From positions 1 to 64,000 of the forward strand of contig JAZRGT010000077.1 in NCBI GenBank assembly GCA_045644325.1: a stretch of 64,000 nucleotides of DNA. Reading direction: 5' to 3'. A program made the position numbers and the translations under genes. This document shows positions 34,449 through 43,386 of this stretch, piece by piece. The notes beneath the pieces are model-generated. The model was not told where the DNA came from and searched no databases. It was given only the letters and a program-made list of their open reading frames with translations. The stretch's first letter is position 1. Each line of letters starts with the position of its first letter. The DNA comes from CAG-390 sp045644325 (GTDB lineage Bacteria; Bacillota; Clostridia; Oscillospirales; CAG-272).

Positions 34449-36641
34449 ATGGAAAAGAAACTTGAAGTCAAAAATTTAAGAATATCTTTCAAAACAGCCA
34501 ACGGTAAGGTTCAGGCTGTAAGAAACATCAATTTCGAGCTCAATAAGGGTGAAACTCTCGCGATCGTAGGCGAGTCGGGCTCGGGTAAGTCGGTTACCTC
34601 CAAGTCGATGCTCGGCATCCTCGCAGGTAACGCGATCATCGAAAGCGGCGAGATCATCTACGACGGTCGCGACCTCCTCAAGATCACAGAGGACGAGTTC
34701 TACCGCATCCGCGGCGACAAGATCGCAATGATCTTCCAGGATCCTATGTCCTCCCTTAACCCCATTATGCGAATCGGTAAGCAGCTTACCGAGGCAATGA
34801 TCCTCAAGGGCAAGGCAAGACAGAAGGCAAGCCGTATCGCATTTAATTCTACCCTTAAGCTCCTCAATGAAACTATGATCAAGGCTATCGCAGAGGGCGG
34901 ATACACCTCCGTTTCCGGCGAGAAGCTTGAAAAAACCAAGACTGCCGACGAGCTGACCAAGATCTGTAAGGATTTCGACGCATTCGAGTTCAAGCATATC
35001 GAGCTTGAGCAGGCTTACAACGAGGCGAAGGAATCCGCAGTTGAGGCTCTCTCCGCTATCGTCGACGTTCTCTTCCACATCGAAAAGAACGCATTCGCTG
35101 ATCCCAAGGAAAAGATCCGCGAGATCGTTTCCCTGACCTCTAAGACCTACAATGAGTACGTTGTTAAAGAAGATGCCGAGAACCTCAAGGCTCTTCTCTC
35201 CAAGCTCACCTCAAAGCTCTCTGCGGATATCAAGGCAAATGATTTCACCGCAACAGCGGCAACTCTTACGTCGATCAAGGCAATCCTTGACGCGGCATTG
35301 GTAAAGGAAGTTCCCAACTTCTTCAGAATGGGTTATTACCTCAAGTTCTCGGGTAAGGCACTTCCCGAAATGCCCGTTGCAGAGCTCAACGAGTTCCTTC
35401 TTAACTACCTCAACGAGCACTTTATGCTCGAGTTCCTGACCTACGCAGAGACCGCGCTCAAGTATTCCGCTCTCGTTTACGCGGAAAAGAAGAAAGCCGC
35501 TCTCGCAGAGGCAGCAAAGGCTATCGCGGTATTCTCCGCTGACGGCGCCCTCGACAAGAAGACCGTTGAAGCAGCTGCAAACGCACTCATCGAGGCAGTT
35601 GAAGCATCCATCGACCGCCTTGAAATCAATAAGGACAGTATCGCATACACCTTCCATACCAGCCTTAACTACGCTATCGAGAACTACTTCAACGCTATCC
35701 CCAGAAATGCGGCGGCACAGAAGGCTCACGACAAGCAGCAGGCAAAGTACGATGCTCTTTGCGCAAAGGGTAAGAAGCCCGATTGGAAGGTCATTCCCGC
35801 GGCTCTCATCAACCTTGACGACGCAAAGCACGATATCGTCAGCGTAGTCGAAAGACTTGTTGCTCACTATGAGCACCTCCTCGCAGTTGCGGCTAACCGT
35901 GACTTCGCCAAGGAGACCGTTGCTCTCGTCGACTTCCTAAAGCTCAATGCATCCGAGACCGTCTATAAGGTCACCAAGAGCATGGCAAAGCACAAGGCAA
36001 TCAAGCTCATGGAGGAGGTTGGTATTCAGGAGGCTCGCAAGAGATTCAAGCAGTACCCCTTCGAGTTCTCGGGCGGTATGAGACAGAGAATCGTTATCGC
36101 GGTCGCTCTTGCGGCTAACCCCGACATCCTCATCTGCGACGAGCCCACCACCGCGCTTGACGTTACCATTCAGGCTCAGATTCTCGAGCTTATCAATAAG
36201 ATCAAGGAAGAGCGTCAGCTTTCCATCATCTTTATCACTCACGACCTCGGCGTCGTAGCAAATATGGCGGACAGAATCGCCGTTATGTACGCGGGCAAGA
36301 TCGTTGAATACGGCACCGCAGAGGAAGTATTCTACTCCCCCGCACACCCCTACACCTGGGCTCTTCTCTCCTCTATGCCCGACCTCGACACCAACGAGCG
36401 TCTTGAGGCGATCCCCGGTACTCCCCCCAATATGATCTATCCCCCTGTCGGCGACGCTTTCGCAGACAGAAACAAATACGCACTCGAGATCGACTTCGAG
36501 ATGCAGCCGCCCATGTTCAAGATCACGGACACCCACCACGCGGCTACATGGCTTCTCCACGAGAACGCTCCCAAGGTCGATCCTCCCAAGATCGTTACCG
36601 ACAGAATTGAAAGAATGAAGAACCGCGGAGGTGAAAAATAA
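34449..36641 (+). CDS. oppD: OppD-type ATPase with ~385-residue helical insertion
   Basis: 730 residues against ~330-350 for usual OppD. Walker A GESGSGKS (41-48) and Q-loop FQDPMSSLNP (96-105) are normal. Then about 385 extra residues, rich in Ala/Glu/Lys/Leu and predicted helical, separate them from the signature SGGMRQR (541-547), Walker B DILICDEP, and the Opp C-terminal region (HPYTWALLSSMPDL). The insertion lies in the helical subdomain between Q-loop and signature. The reading frame is continuous, so this is not an assembly artefact of two genes. Confidence 0.9.
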   Translation: MEKKLEVKNLRISFKTANGKVQAVRNINFELNKGETLAIVGESGSGKSVTSKSMLGILAGNAIIESGEIIYDGRDLLKITEDEFYRIRGDKIAMIFQDPMSSLNPIMRIGKQLTEAMILKGKARQKASRIAFNSTLKLLNETMIKAIAEGGYTSVSGEKLEKTKTADELTKICKDFDAFEFKHIELEQAYNEAKESAVEALSAIVDVLFHIEKNAFADPKEKIREIVSLTSKTYNEYVVKEDAENLKALLSKLTSKLSADIKANDFTATAATLTSIKAILDAALVKEVPNFFRMGYYLKFSGKALPEMPVAELNEFLLNYLNEHFMLEFLTYAETALKYSALVYAEKKKAALAEAAKAIAVFSADGALDKKTVEAAANALIEAVEASIDRLEINKDSIAYTFHTSLNYAIENYFNAIPRNAAAQKAHDKQQAKYDALCAKGKKPDWKVIPAALINLDDAKHDIVSVVERLVAHYEHLLAVAANRDFAKETVALVDFLKLNASETVYKVTKSMAKHKAIKLMEEVGIQEARKRFKQYPFEFSGGMRQRIVIAVALAANPDILICDEPTTALDVTIQAQILELINKIKEERQLSIIFITHDLGVVANMADRIAVMYAGKIVEYGTAEEVFYSPAHPYTWALLSSMPDLDTNERLEAIPGTPPNMIYPPVGDAFADRNKYALEIDFEMQPPMFKITDTHHAATWLLHENAPKVDPPKIVTDRIERMKNRGGEK

Positions 36642-37705
36642 TGGAAAACAAAAACGAAGTTTTGCTTGAAGTTAAAAACCTTTGCCAGTACTTCAAGATC
36701 AACAAGGCTGTTGACGACGTTAGCTTTGCGGTAAAGAAGGGCGAGGTTTTCGGACTCGTAGGCGAGTCGGGCTGCGGTAAGACAACCACCGGACGTTCGA
36801 TCATCCGTCTTTACGATATCACCTCGGGCGACGTTTACTTCAAGGGTACACGTATCGCGGCAGGTACAAAGTCATATAAGGATGCTATTGCAAAAGCGAA
36901 GGCAGAGATCAAGCAGCTTAAGTCTTCGGGTGCTTCGGCTGCAGAGATCGCGGAAAAGACTAAATTCATCGCAGATCAGAAGGCGGCTATGGCGGCGGCT
37001 ATCAACGATCATAAGCACTGCCCCAAGGATCTCGTAACCAAAATTCAGATGATCTTCCAGGACCCCATCGCATCCCTCGACCCCCGTATGACCGTCCGCG
37101 ACATCATCGCAGAGGGACTCATCATCAACGGTATGAAGGATAAGAAGGAGATCGACGAGAAGGTCTTCAAGATGCTTGAAATGGTTGGTCTCGTTAAGGA
37201 GCACGCATCGCGTTATCCTCACGAGTTCTCCGGCGGACAGAAGCAGCGTATCGGCGTTGCACGCGCGATCATTATGGAGCCCGAGATCATCATCGCGGAC
37301 GAGCCCGTTTCCGCGCTCGACGTTTCGATCCAGGCGCAGGTAATCAACCTTCTCAACGACCTCCGCCGTGAGCTTGGTCTGACCATCCTCTTCATCGCAC
37401 ACGACCTTTCGGTTGTAAAATACTTCTCCGACCGTATCGGCGTTATGTACTTCGGTAAGATGGTTGAGCTTGCAGATGCTGACGAGCTCTTCAAGAATCC
37501 TCTCCATCCCTACACCAAGTCGCTTCTCTCGGCTATTCCGCTGCCCGACCCTCAGTACGAGAAGCAGAGAAAGAGAATCAAGTACGATCCTCTCGAGTCT
37601 CACGATTATTCCGTGGAAGGTCCCACTCTCCGCGAGATCACTCCCGGTCACTTCGTATACTGCAACACCGCAGAGTTCGAGAAGTATAAGAGCGAGCTGA
37701 AATAA
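36641..37705 (+). CDS. oppF: OppF-type ATPase with ~50-residue insertion
   Basis: 354 residues. Walker A GESGCGKTT (41-49). A Lys/Ala-rich helical insertion occupies about 73-130, with a HKHCPKD end, before the Q-loop FQDPIASLDP. Signature SGGQKQR (197-203), Walker B EIIIADEPVSALD and the OppF C-terminal region (HPYTKSLLSAIPLPDP) follow. The start overlaps the oppD stop by one base. It pairs with OppD to drive import. Confidence 0.92.
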   Translation: MENKNEVLLEVKNLCQYFKINKAVDDVSFAVKKGEVFGLVGESGCGKTTTGRSIIRLYDITSGDVYFKGTRIAAGTKSYKDAIAKAKAEIKQLKSSGASAAEIAEKTKFIADQKAAMAAAINDHKHCPKDLVTKIQMIFQDPIASLDPRMTVRDIIAEGLIINGMKDKKEIDEKVFKMLEMVGLVKEHASRYPHEFSGGQKQRIGVARAIIMEPEIIIADEPVSALDVSIQAQVINLLNDLRRELGLTILFIAHDLSVVKYFSDRIGVMYFGKMVELADADELFKNPLHPYTKSLLSAIPLPDPQYEKQRKRIKYDPLESHDYSVEGPTLREITPGHFVYCNTAEFEKYKSELK

Positions 37706-37710
37706 TCCCG

Positions 37711-38127
37711 ATGGAAAATAAAAAAACAGAAAAGCTTATAAGCTTTCTGACATCGACCGTTATCGGTTTGGGGATTGCCTTTGCAATTGCCTATTGGCGC
37801 GGCGTTTTCGAAGCTACAGATGCAACAACGATACTGAATATCATCAGCGACGGGACTTTCGTTACAGGCATGCTCTACACCGGCTTCGGACTGCTCATAC
37901 TGATCGCAAACGAAGGCATCCTCGATATCTTCGGCTTCGGCTTCAAATCCCTCGTCTACCTTTTCACACCTCGTAAGCTCGATAAAAAAGCTACCGATTA
38001 TTACGAATACCGTATGAAAAAGAAGGAAGAACGCGCGGGTAAAAGCGTAAATACCAATATCCTCCCCATCGGAGTCGGATTTATCCTCCTCTCGATCCTC
38101 ACGGTCATATTGGCATATTCAATATAA
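37711..38127 (+). CDS. DUF3899-like small membrane protein
   Basis: 138 residues starting 5 bases after oppF and followed by a terminator, so it is the last gene of the Opp operon. Three hydrophobic segments (about 11-30, 50-68, 117-136) surround a basic loop (LFTPRKLDKKATDYYEYRMKKKEERAGK). The pattern fits DUF3899. No function is known; the position suggests a link to peptide uptake. Confidence 0.75.
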   Translation: MENKKTEKLISFLTSTVIGLGIAFAIAYWRGVFEATDATTILNIISDGTFVTGMLYTGFGLLILIANEGILDIFGFGFKSLVYLFTPRKLDKKATDYYEYRMKKKEERAGKSVNTNILPIGVGFILLSILTVILAYSI

Positions 38128-38166
38128 AAAATACGGTATGGTTCGAAAGAATCATACCGTATTTTT
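38126..38166 (+). terminator. Terminator of the Opp operon
   Basis: A ~16-bp stem (AAATACGGTATGGTTC with its near-complement), GAAA loop and U-run to 38166. Confidence 0.9.
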
Positions 38167-38177
38167 ATAAAACAATA

Positions 38178-38203
38178 ACCCCGAACCGAAAGCGGTACGG
38201 GGT
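38178..38203 (-). terminator. Terminator of the Cys-rich protein gene
   Basis: Hairpin ACCCCGAACCG / CGGTACGGGGT lies 16 bases beyond the stop at 38219, with U-rich sequence on either strand. Confidence 0.7.
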
Positions 38204-38218
38204 TTTGTCTTTTAGAAA

Positions 38219-38473
38219 TTACTCAGCGTCAGCTGCAACTTCTTCCTCTTCAGCATCTTCGAGCTCGATCTCGTCGCAAAGCTCGTCCTCGAGGCAGCAG
38301 TCATCACAATCGCAGCAATCACAGTAATCATCGCAGCAGCAGAAGTAGCCTGCTCTCTTGAGAAGAGCGTAGAGCGCAACGCCTGCAGCGCCGATAGCAG
38401 CGATAATGCCAAGGGTAATGCCAACTATCTTCCAATAGTTAGTCTTTTCTTCCTTCTTCTGAAAAAGAAACAT
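38219..38473 (-). CDS. Small membrane protein with Cys/Asp-rich tail
   Basis: 84 residues, GGAGG 8 bases upstream. A cytoplasmic basic start (KKEEK) is followed by one membrane helix (about 15-38). A short segment then holds ten cysteines among aspartates (CCC, then C, CC, C, CC and C within 22 residues), followed by a very acidic end (EEEEVAADAE). The topology by the positive-inside rule is ambiguous. The tail could bind metal or be redox-active; no family is recognised. Confidence 0.75.
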   Translation of the reverse strand: MFLFQKKEEKTNYWKIVGITLGIIAAIGAAGVALYALLKRAGYFCCCDDYCDCCDCDDCCLEDELCDEIELEDAEEEEVAADAE

Positions 38474-38510
38474 GGTGAAATACCTCCAATATAAATTATT
38501 TTACAATTAT

Positions 38511-38538
38511 ATTATATCATATTTTTTCAAAAATGCAA
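38511..38538 (-). promoter_or_regulatory. Promoter of the Cys-rich protein gene
   Basis: On the minus strand TTGCAT (38533-38538), 16 bases, TATAAT (38511-38516). Confidence 0.5.
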
Positions 38539-38666
38539 GTGTTTTTTCAAGAATTTTATATTTATTTTTACGGTATTAAAATTCCTCTCATTTTTTTGCG
38601 CAAAAGTATTTATTTTTTGGAAGATTTATGATAAAATATATAATAGATAAATTTGCGGAGAAAACA

Positions 38667-39485
38667 ATGACCTATAACAAAGCCGTCGCGCTTCTTTCTG
38701 AAGCGGGAATTGAAAACGCGGAGACCGACGCCGCCATACTTTTTGAGCATTTCGCGGGAATTGCAAGGCATTCTCTGCCATTTCGCCGTAACGAGGAAAT
38801 CGGGAACGCCGAGCTCGCATCCGCACTCGAACGCAGGCTCAAACGTGAACCCTTGCAATACATCCTCGGAGAGTGGGAATTCTTCGGACTACGCTTCGTG
38901 CTGAATTCCGACTGTCTTTGCCCTCGTCCAGACACCGAGCTGATCGTTGAACTTGCGCTCCGCAATCTGCCGAAGAACGCGCATTTTTGCGATATCGGAA
39001 CGGGAAGCGGTGCGATCGCGGTTTCAACGGCACATTACCGTAAGGATACCACCGCAGAAGCTTTTGACATAAACGAAAACGCCCTCTCCGCCGCTTCTCA
39101 TAATGGCGTGATCAACGGCGTTTCGGACAGAGTAAAGTTTACGCAATCCGACGCGCTTGCCGATGATTTCCTTGATGGCAAAAGTTTTGATGCCATACTC
39201 TCAAATCCGCCCTACATCCCCGCCGAAGTCATCCCGACTCTCGCCCCCGAGGTTCTTCTTGAACCCCACCGCGCACTCGACGGCGGAGACGATGGGCTCA
39301 TCTTCTACCGTGCAATCACCAAAAAGGCAAAGACCGCACTCAAAGACGGCGGTTTCGTCCTTTACGAGGTGGGCATCGGTCAGGCGTATGACGTGGCACT
39401 CATCGGTAAAGAAAACGGCTTCACCGCAGAAATATACCCCGACCTCGCGGGAATCGACCGCGCGGTTCTATTACGAAAAATCTAA
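38667..39485 (+). CDS. prmC: Release factor glutamine N5-methyltransferase PrmC
   Basis: 272 residues. It methylates the Gln of the GGQ motif in peptide chain release factors. The N-terminal helical domain (TYNKAVALLSEAGI) is followed by the SAM-binding motif FCDIGTGSGAIAVS and the catalytic NPPY (SNPPYIPAEVI). ATG 38667 is chosen over 38628: it has GGAG 7 bases upstream, gives the usual length, and a TATAAT box (38639-38644) lies across the earlier ATG. Followed closely by ddl. Confidence 0.92.
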   Translation: MTYNKAVALLSEAGIENAETDAAILFEHFAGIARHSLPFRRNEEIGNAELASALERRLKREPLQYILGEWEFFGLRFVLNSDCLCPRPDTELIVELALRNLPKNAHFCDIGTGSGAIAVSTAHYRKDTTAEAFDINENALSAASHNGVINGVSDRVKFTQSDALADDFLDGKSFDAILSNPPYIPAEVIPTLAPEVLLEPHRALDGGDDGLIFYRAITKKAKTALKDGGFVLYEVGIGQAYDVALIGKENGFTAEIYPDLAGIDRAVLLRKI

Positions 39486-39504
39486 CTTTGGAAGGTACTT
39501 ATAT

Positions 39505-40545
39505 ATGAAAATCGCAGTTCTCGCGGGCGGTCTTTCGCCCGAAAGAGACGTTTCTCTCACCTCGGGCTCGCTTATCGCGACCTCACTTTCAAGATCGGGA
39601 CACTCGGTTGCCCTCGTCGATCTTTATCTCGGAATCAAGGATATCCCCACCGATATCAACAGCCTTTTCATCAAGGGCGGCAGCTACTCATACAAGGTAG
39701 AGACCGCGGAGCCCGACCTCGATGCTCTCGTCGCTTCAAACGGAGGCAGACGGGCACCGATAGGCGAAGGAGTTCTTGATATCTGCCGCGCCGCAGACGT
39801 CGTGTTCCTCGCGCTTCACGGATCTATCGGCGAAAACGGTCAGCTTCAGGCAACTCTCGATTGCCACGGCATTAAAAGATACACGGGAACCGGATACATA
39901 GGCGCGCTCCTTTCGATGGATAAGGACATATCGAAGCGCCTGATGGTCGAAGCGGGAGTCAAGACTCCCCGTTGGACGTACGTTGACACAACGAACCCGA
40001 ACGCCAAGGAGATCGCCGCGACCGTCGGACTTCCCTGCGTTATCAAGCCCGTCTCTTGCGGCTCGAGCGTAGGCGTTTCGATCATCGAAAGCGTCGATCA
40101 GATCGACGAGGCTATCAAGGCTTCGGCTAAATACGAACGCTATCTGCTTGCCGAGGAAATGATCAAGGGTCGCGAATTCACCATCGCCGTTATCGACGGA
40201 AAGGCACTCCCGCCCGTCGAGATCATTCCGAAGTGCGGATTTTACGATTACAAAAACAAATATCAGAGCGGACTTACCGAAGAGATCTGTCCCGCTCATC
40301 TCACCGATGAAGAAAACGCCCGTCTTGCCACCGCCGCGCTTGCCGCTTTCTCGGCACTCCGAATGGAGATGTACGGCAGAGCAGATTTCATGCTCGGCGC
40401 GGACGGCGAATTCTACTGTCTCGAGGTCAACGCTCTTCCCGGCATGACCCCCACCTCCCTGCTCCCGCAGGAAGCCGCCGCGATCGGCATAGGATATGAT
40501 GAACTTTGCGAGCTTCTCGTCAAGCTTGCTTACGAAAAGGAGTAA
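39505..40545 (+). CDS. ddl: D-alanine--D-alanine ligase
   Basis: 346 residues; makes D-Ala-D-Ala for peptidoglycan. The start ATG 39505 has GGAAGG upstream; the longer frame is a shadow of prmC. N-terminal GGLSPERDVSL, then LALHGSIGENGQLQ, GTGYIGALLSMDK, the ATP-grasp core (PCVIKPVSCGSSVGVSII, LAEEMIKGREFTIAVI), and the metal-binding end FYCLEVNALPGMTPTSLLP. All match Ddl. The third gene of the cluster starts 3 bases after its stop. Confidence 0.93.
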   Translation: MKIAVLAGGLSPERDVSLTSGSLIATSLSRSGHSVALVDLYLGIKDIPTDINSLFIKGGSYSYKVETAEPDLDALVASNGGRRAPIGEGVLDICRAADVVFLALHGSIGENGQLQATLDCHGIKRYTGTGYIGALLSMDKDISKRLMVEAGVKTPRWTYVDTTNPNAKEIAATVGLPCVIKPVSCGSSVGVSIIESVDQIDEAIKASAKYERYLLAEEMIKGREFTIAVIDGKALPPVEIIPKCGFYDYKNKYQSGLTEEICPAHLTDEENARLATAALAAFSALRMEMYGRADFMLGADGEFYCLEVNALPGMTPTSLLPQEAAAIGIGYDELCELLVKLAYEKE

Positions 40546-40548
40546 GTT

Positions 40549-41616
40549 ATGATTATTTCCAAGGATGTAAAAACAGAAGGTCTCGTCCGATACGGTATTC
40601 TCGGACTCGGTATCGGTATGGCACACGTTGGCGCGGCTGCGGCATCGAAAAATTGTCTGCTCTGCGCAGTTGCCGATCTTGATGAAAAGCGCCGCGCAAG
40701 CTTTAGTGAGGAATATCCCGACGTTCCCACATACAACACTCTCGAAGAAATGCTTGAGAACGAACAGCTTGATGCTGTCAGCATCTGCCTGCCCACCGGT
40801 ATGCACGCCGACTACGCCATCCGCGCTATGGAGGCGGGCGTTCACGCTCTCGTCGAAAAGCCTATCGACGTCACGGTCGAAAAGGCACTTCCCGTAATCG
40901 AAGCGGCAAAGAGAACCGGCAAGAAGTGCGGTGTAGTTTTCCAGAACAGATATAATTTCGCTCTTGACCCCGTCTACGCGGGACTTTCCGACGGCACGCT
41001 CGGCAAGATCTTCCTCGGCACCTTTGCAGTAAAATGGCACCGTGACGACGCATATTACGCCGCAAACGGCGGTTGGCGCGGCACTTGGGAAATGGACGGC
41101 GGCGGATCGCTTATGAATCAGTCGATACATACCGTCGACCTTATGCTACAGCTTATGGGCAAGCCGAAGTCGATCACCTCGCAGATGCGCCTTTGCAATC
41201 ACGGCATCGAAAGCGAGGACCTGACCGTTTCGACGCTTACCTTTGAGTCGGGCGCGGTCGCGACCTTTACCAGCACCACCTGCGCGTACCCCGGCATCTG
41301 CACCGAGATCTCGCTGACCTGCGAGAACGGCTACGTTGCCCTCGATGCCGATAAGCTCACACTTTGGAAGCTCCGCGGTGCATCGCCCGAAGATGAAGCC
41401 GAAAAGCTCGCTCGCTACTCGGTCGGCAACCGCAAGGCGCAAAAGCTCTGCCGCGGCAGACTCTTCGGACACAAGCGAGTTATCGACGATTTCTGTCTCG
41501 CCATCCTCGAGGACAGAGACCCCGCCGTCACGGTCGAGGAAGGTCTCCTTCCCCTCCGCGTCATCTGTGCGGCGTATGAGTCGGCAAAGAGCGGAAAAAC
41601 AATATTTTTTGATTGA
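40549..41616 (+). CDS. Gfo/Idh/MocA family oxidoreductase
   Basis: 355 residues, AAGGAG upstream. Rossmann start YGILGLGIGMAHVGAAAAS (about 15-33). SICLPTGMHADYAIRAMEAGVHALVEKPIDVT contains the EKP motif with the active-site Lys, and GGGSLMNQSIHTVDLM is the HxxD region of the second domain. NAD(P)-dependent sugar or inositol dehydrogenase-like activity is expected; the substrate is unknown. It follows ddl by 3 bases and is probably cotranscribed with it. Confidence 0.9.
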   Translation: MIISKDVKTEGLVRYGILGLGIGMAHVGAAAASKNCLLCAVADLDEKRRASFSEEYPDVPTYNTLEEMLENEQLDAVSICLPTGMHADYAIRAMEAGVHALVEKPIDVTVEKALPVIEAAKRTGKKCGVVFQNRYNFALDPVYAGLSDGTLGKIFLGTFAVKWHRDDAYYAANGGWRGTWEMDGGGSLMNQSIHTVDLMLQLMGKPKSITSQMRLCNHGIESEDLTVSTLTFESGAVATFTSTTCAYPGICTEISLTCENGYVALDADKLTLWKLRGASPEDEAEKLARYSVGNRKAQKLCRGRLFGHKRVIDDFCLAILEDRDPAVTVEEGLLPLRVICAAYESAKSGKTIFFD

Positions 41617-41642
41617 TTTTTCGATTTTTTTCGCACAAATAC

Positions 41643-41671
41643 TTGAAATTCGTTTAAAAAAGTTATATAAT
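41643..41671 (+). promoter_or_regulatory. Sigma-A promoter of guaA
   Basis: TTGAAA (41643-41648), 17 bases, TATAAT (41666-41671). No long purine-riboswitch leader fits in the 30 bases that follow. Confidence 0.8.
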
Positions 41672-41704
41672 ATCTTATTATAGTTTAACTCGGAGGTGTC
41701 TTTA

Positions 41705-42706
41705 ATGAATCCCAACGTAAGACCCGATTCTATGGAAAGAATCACAAATTTTGAACTCGCAAACAAATTTATCGACGAACAGGTCGCTCTCGTCAGAGAA
41801 CAGGTTGGGGACAAGAAGGTCCTCCTGGCACTTTCGGGCGGCGTTGACAGCTCGGTAGTTGCCGCACTCCTTATCAAGGCGATCGGCAAGCAGCTCGTCT
41901 GCGTTCACGTAAACCACGGACTTATGCGTAAGGGCGAAAGCGAGGCTGTTATCGAGATGTTCGGTAACGCGCTTGAGGCTAACCTTGTCTATATCGACGC
42001 TACCGACCGCTATCTTGATCTTCTTGCAGGCGTTTCGGATCCCGAAACCAAGAGAAAGATAATCGGTAAAGAATTTATTGAAATTTTCGCAGAGGAAGCA
42101 AGAAAGCTTGAGGGCATCTCCTTCCTCGGTCAGGGTACCATTTATCCCGATATTCTCGAGTCCATCAAGCAGGCTGAGGGCAAGAAGGCAGTCAAGTCGC
42201 ACCACAACGTCGGCGGACTTCCCGAGGATCTTCAGTTTGGGCTCGTTGAGCCCATCAAGCTTCTCTTCAAGGATGAAGTAAGAGTAGTCGGCGAAGCACT
42301 CGGACTTCCCCACGCAATGGTCTACCGTCAGCCCTTCCCCGGCCCCGGACTCGGCGTTCGTTGCCTCGGCGCGATCACCCGCGACCGTCTCCACGCTCTC
42401 CGTGAAGCAGACGCGATCCTCCGCGAGGAGTTCGATATCTGCGGACTTGCAGAGAAGGTATGGCAGTATTTCGTAGTTATCCCCGATATCAAGTCGGTAG
42501 GCGTTAAGGACGACAGCCGCTACGAAGGCTGGCCCGCGATCATCCGCGCCGTAAACACCAAGGACGCAATGACCGCAACCATAGAAGAGATCCCCTACGC
42601 GGTTCTCCATAAGATCGTAAACAGAATCACCACCGAAGTAGAAGGCATCAACCGCGTCCTCTACGACCTCTCGCCGAAGCCTACCGGAACTATTGAGTGG
42701 GAATAA
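41705..42706 (+). CDS. guaA: GMP synthetase, ATP-pyrophosphatase subunit without amidotransferase domain
   Basis: 333 residues from ATG 41705 with GGAGG upstream. It carries the P-loop LALSGGVDSSVVAALL, QGTIYPDILES, KSHHNVGGLPEDL, QPFPGPGLGVRCLG and the dimerisation-domain end KPTGTIEWE. The ~190-residue class I glutamine amidotransferase domain of ordinary bacterial GuaA is absent; the gene upstream is unrelated. It would need a separate GATase subunit, as in archaea, or free ammonia to convert XMP to GMP. Its last codons form the left end of an integrated element. Confidence 0.93.
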   Translation: MNPNVRPDSMERITNFELANKFIDEQVALVREQVGDKKVLLALSGGVDSSVVAALLIKAIGKQLVCVHVNHGLMRKGESEAVIEMFGNALEANLVYIDATDRYLDLLAGVSDPETKRKIIGKEFIEIFAEEARKLEGISFLGQGTIYPDILESIKQAEGKKAVKSHHNVGGLPEDLQFGLVEPIKLLFKDEVRVVGEALGLPHAMVYRQPFPGPGLGVRCLGAITRDRLHALREADAILREEFDICGLAEKVWQYFVVIPDIKSVGVKDDSRYEGWPAIIRAVNTKDAMTATIEEIPYAVLHKIVNRITTEVEGINRVLYDLSPKPTGTIEWE

Positions 42707-42721
42707 TAAAATAAGGTTTTT

Positions 42722-42753
42722 AAGTGGCTTGGAAGCCTTATTCCAAGCCACTT
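42722..42753 (+). terminator. Hairpin after guaA, inside the island
   Basis: AAGTGGCTTGGA / TCCAAGCCACTT, 12-bp perfect stem. It may serve as replacement terminator brought in by the element. Confidence 0.7.
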
Positions 42754-42775
42754 TCTGCAAATTTGACAATTTTGT

Positions 42776-42800
42776 GTGACAACACTTTGACAACAGTTTG
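42776..42800 (+). repeat. Left arm-type repeat of the island
   Basis: GTGACAACACTTTGACAACA... contains two TTGACAAC-like units in direct orientation; nearly the same string is at 44793-44819. Confidence 0.5.
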
Positions 42801-42951
42801 AGAGATTTTTATTTTGTTAGTAGCTTTTAGATATAAACAACTCTTTATTTTGTCAAAACCTATTTTCTTATTTTAAAAATGTGGTATAATGAGTGTGTTT
42901 GCTGTTATGCACCTATTATGCAATTTGCTCGATGTGAGGAATGTATTAAAA

Positions 42952-43368
42952 ATGAAAGAATATCTAAGAAATAAGTTGTTGGAGTTAAAAAAACATCATA
43001 ATGCGGAATTTTTTTTGAATAACTATTGCACAAAGGAACTTAAAAGGCAATGGGAAAGAGATCGCAAGCAGCCTAAATGGGAAGATGTTATGTGTATGGC
43101 AGATGTGCAAAATTACGTTGATAGATATTCAGTTGTTATTGATAGGTATACGGATACCAAAACGGACGTTGATGTTTACTATGTAAATTTGGCTTTGTAC
43201 AGAGCGACATATGCCATTGAAAAAATGGTGAATTGCTATGATAATAATACATGCGAGTTTTATTTTGAAAAAACCTCAGATGTGGATAATTGGTTCGACA
43301 ATTTACACAAACTAATACACATAATGCAAGAAGAAACTGACAGACGAAGCATGGTGGATGAAAATTGA
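42952..43368 (+). CDS. Hypothetical protein on the guaA island (1)
   Basis: 138 residues from ATG 42952; a TATAAT box at 42885-42890 lies over an earlier possible start (42889), so the shorter form is chosen. A highly charged, helical protein (KEYLRNKLLELKKHHNAEFF, KRQWERDRKQPKWED). No signal, no membrane segment and no family recognised. A+T-rich codons set it apart from the chromosome. 18 bases before the zinc-ribbon gene, so they may be cotranscribed. Confidence 0.6.
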   Translation: MKEYLRNKLLELKKHHNAEFFLNNYCTKELKRQWERDRKQPKWEDVMCMADVQNYVDRYSVVIDRYTDTKTDVDVYYVNLALYRATYAIEKMVNCYDNNTCEFYFEKTSDVDNWFDNLHKLIHIMQEETDRRSMVDEN

Positions 43369-43386
43369 TAACAAAGGAGACAGATT

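Noticed and set aside
39736..41130. 464-residue minus-strand frame
   Set aside because: Antisense to ddl and the Gfo/Idh/MocA gene, crossing two real genes.
42716..42760. CRISPR or riboswitch at the guaA end
   Set aside because: Only a simple hairpin; no repeat-spacer arrangement is visible anywhere in the window.
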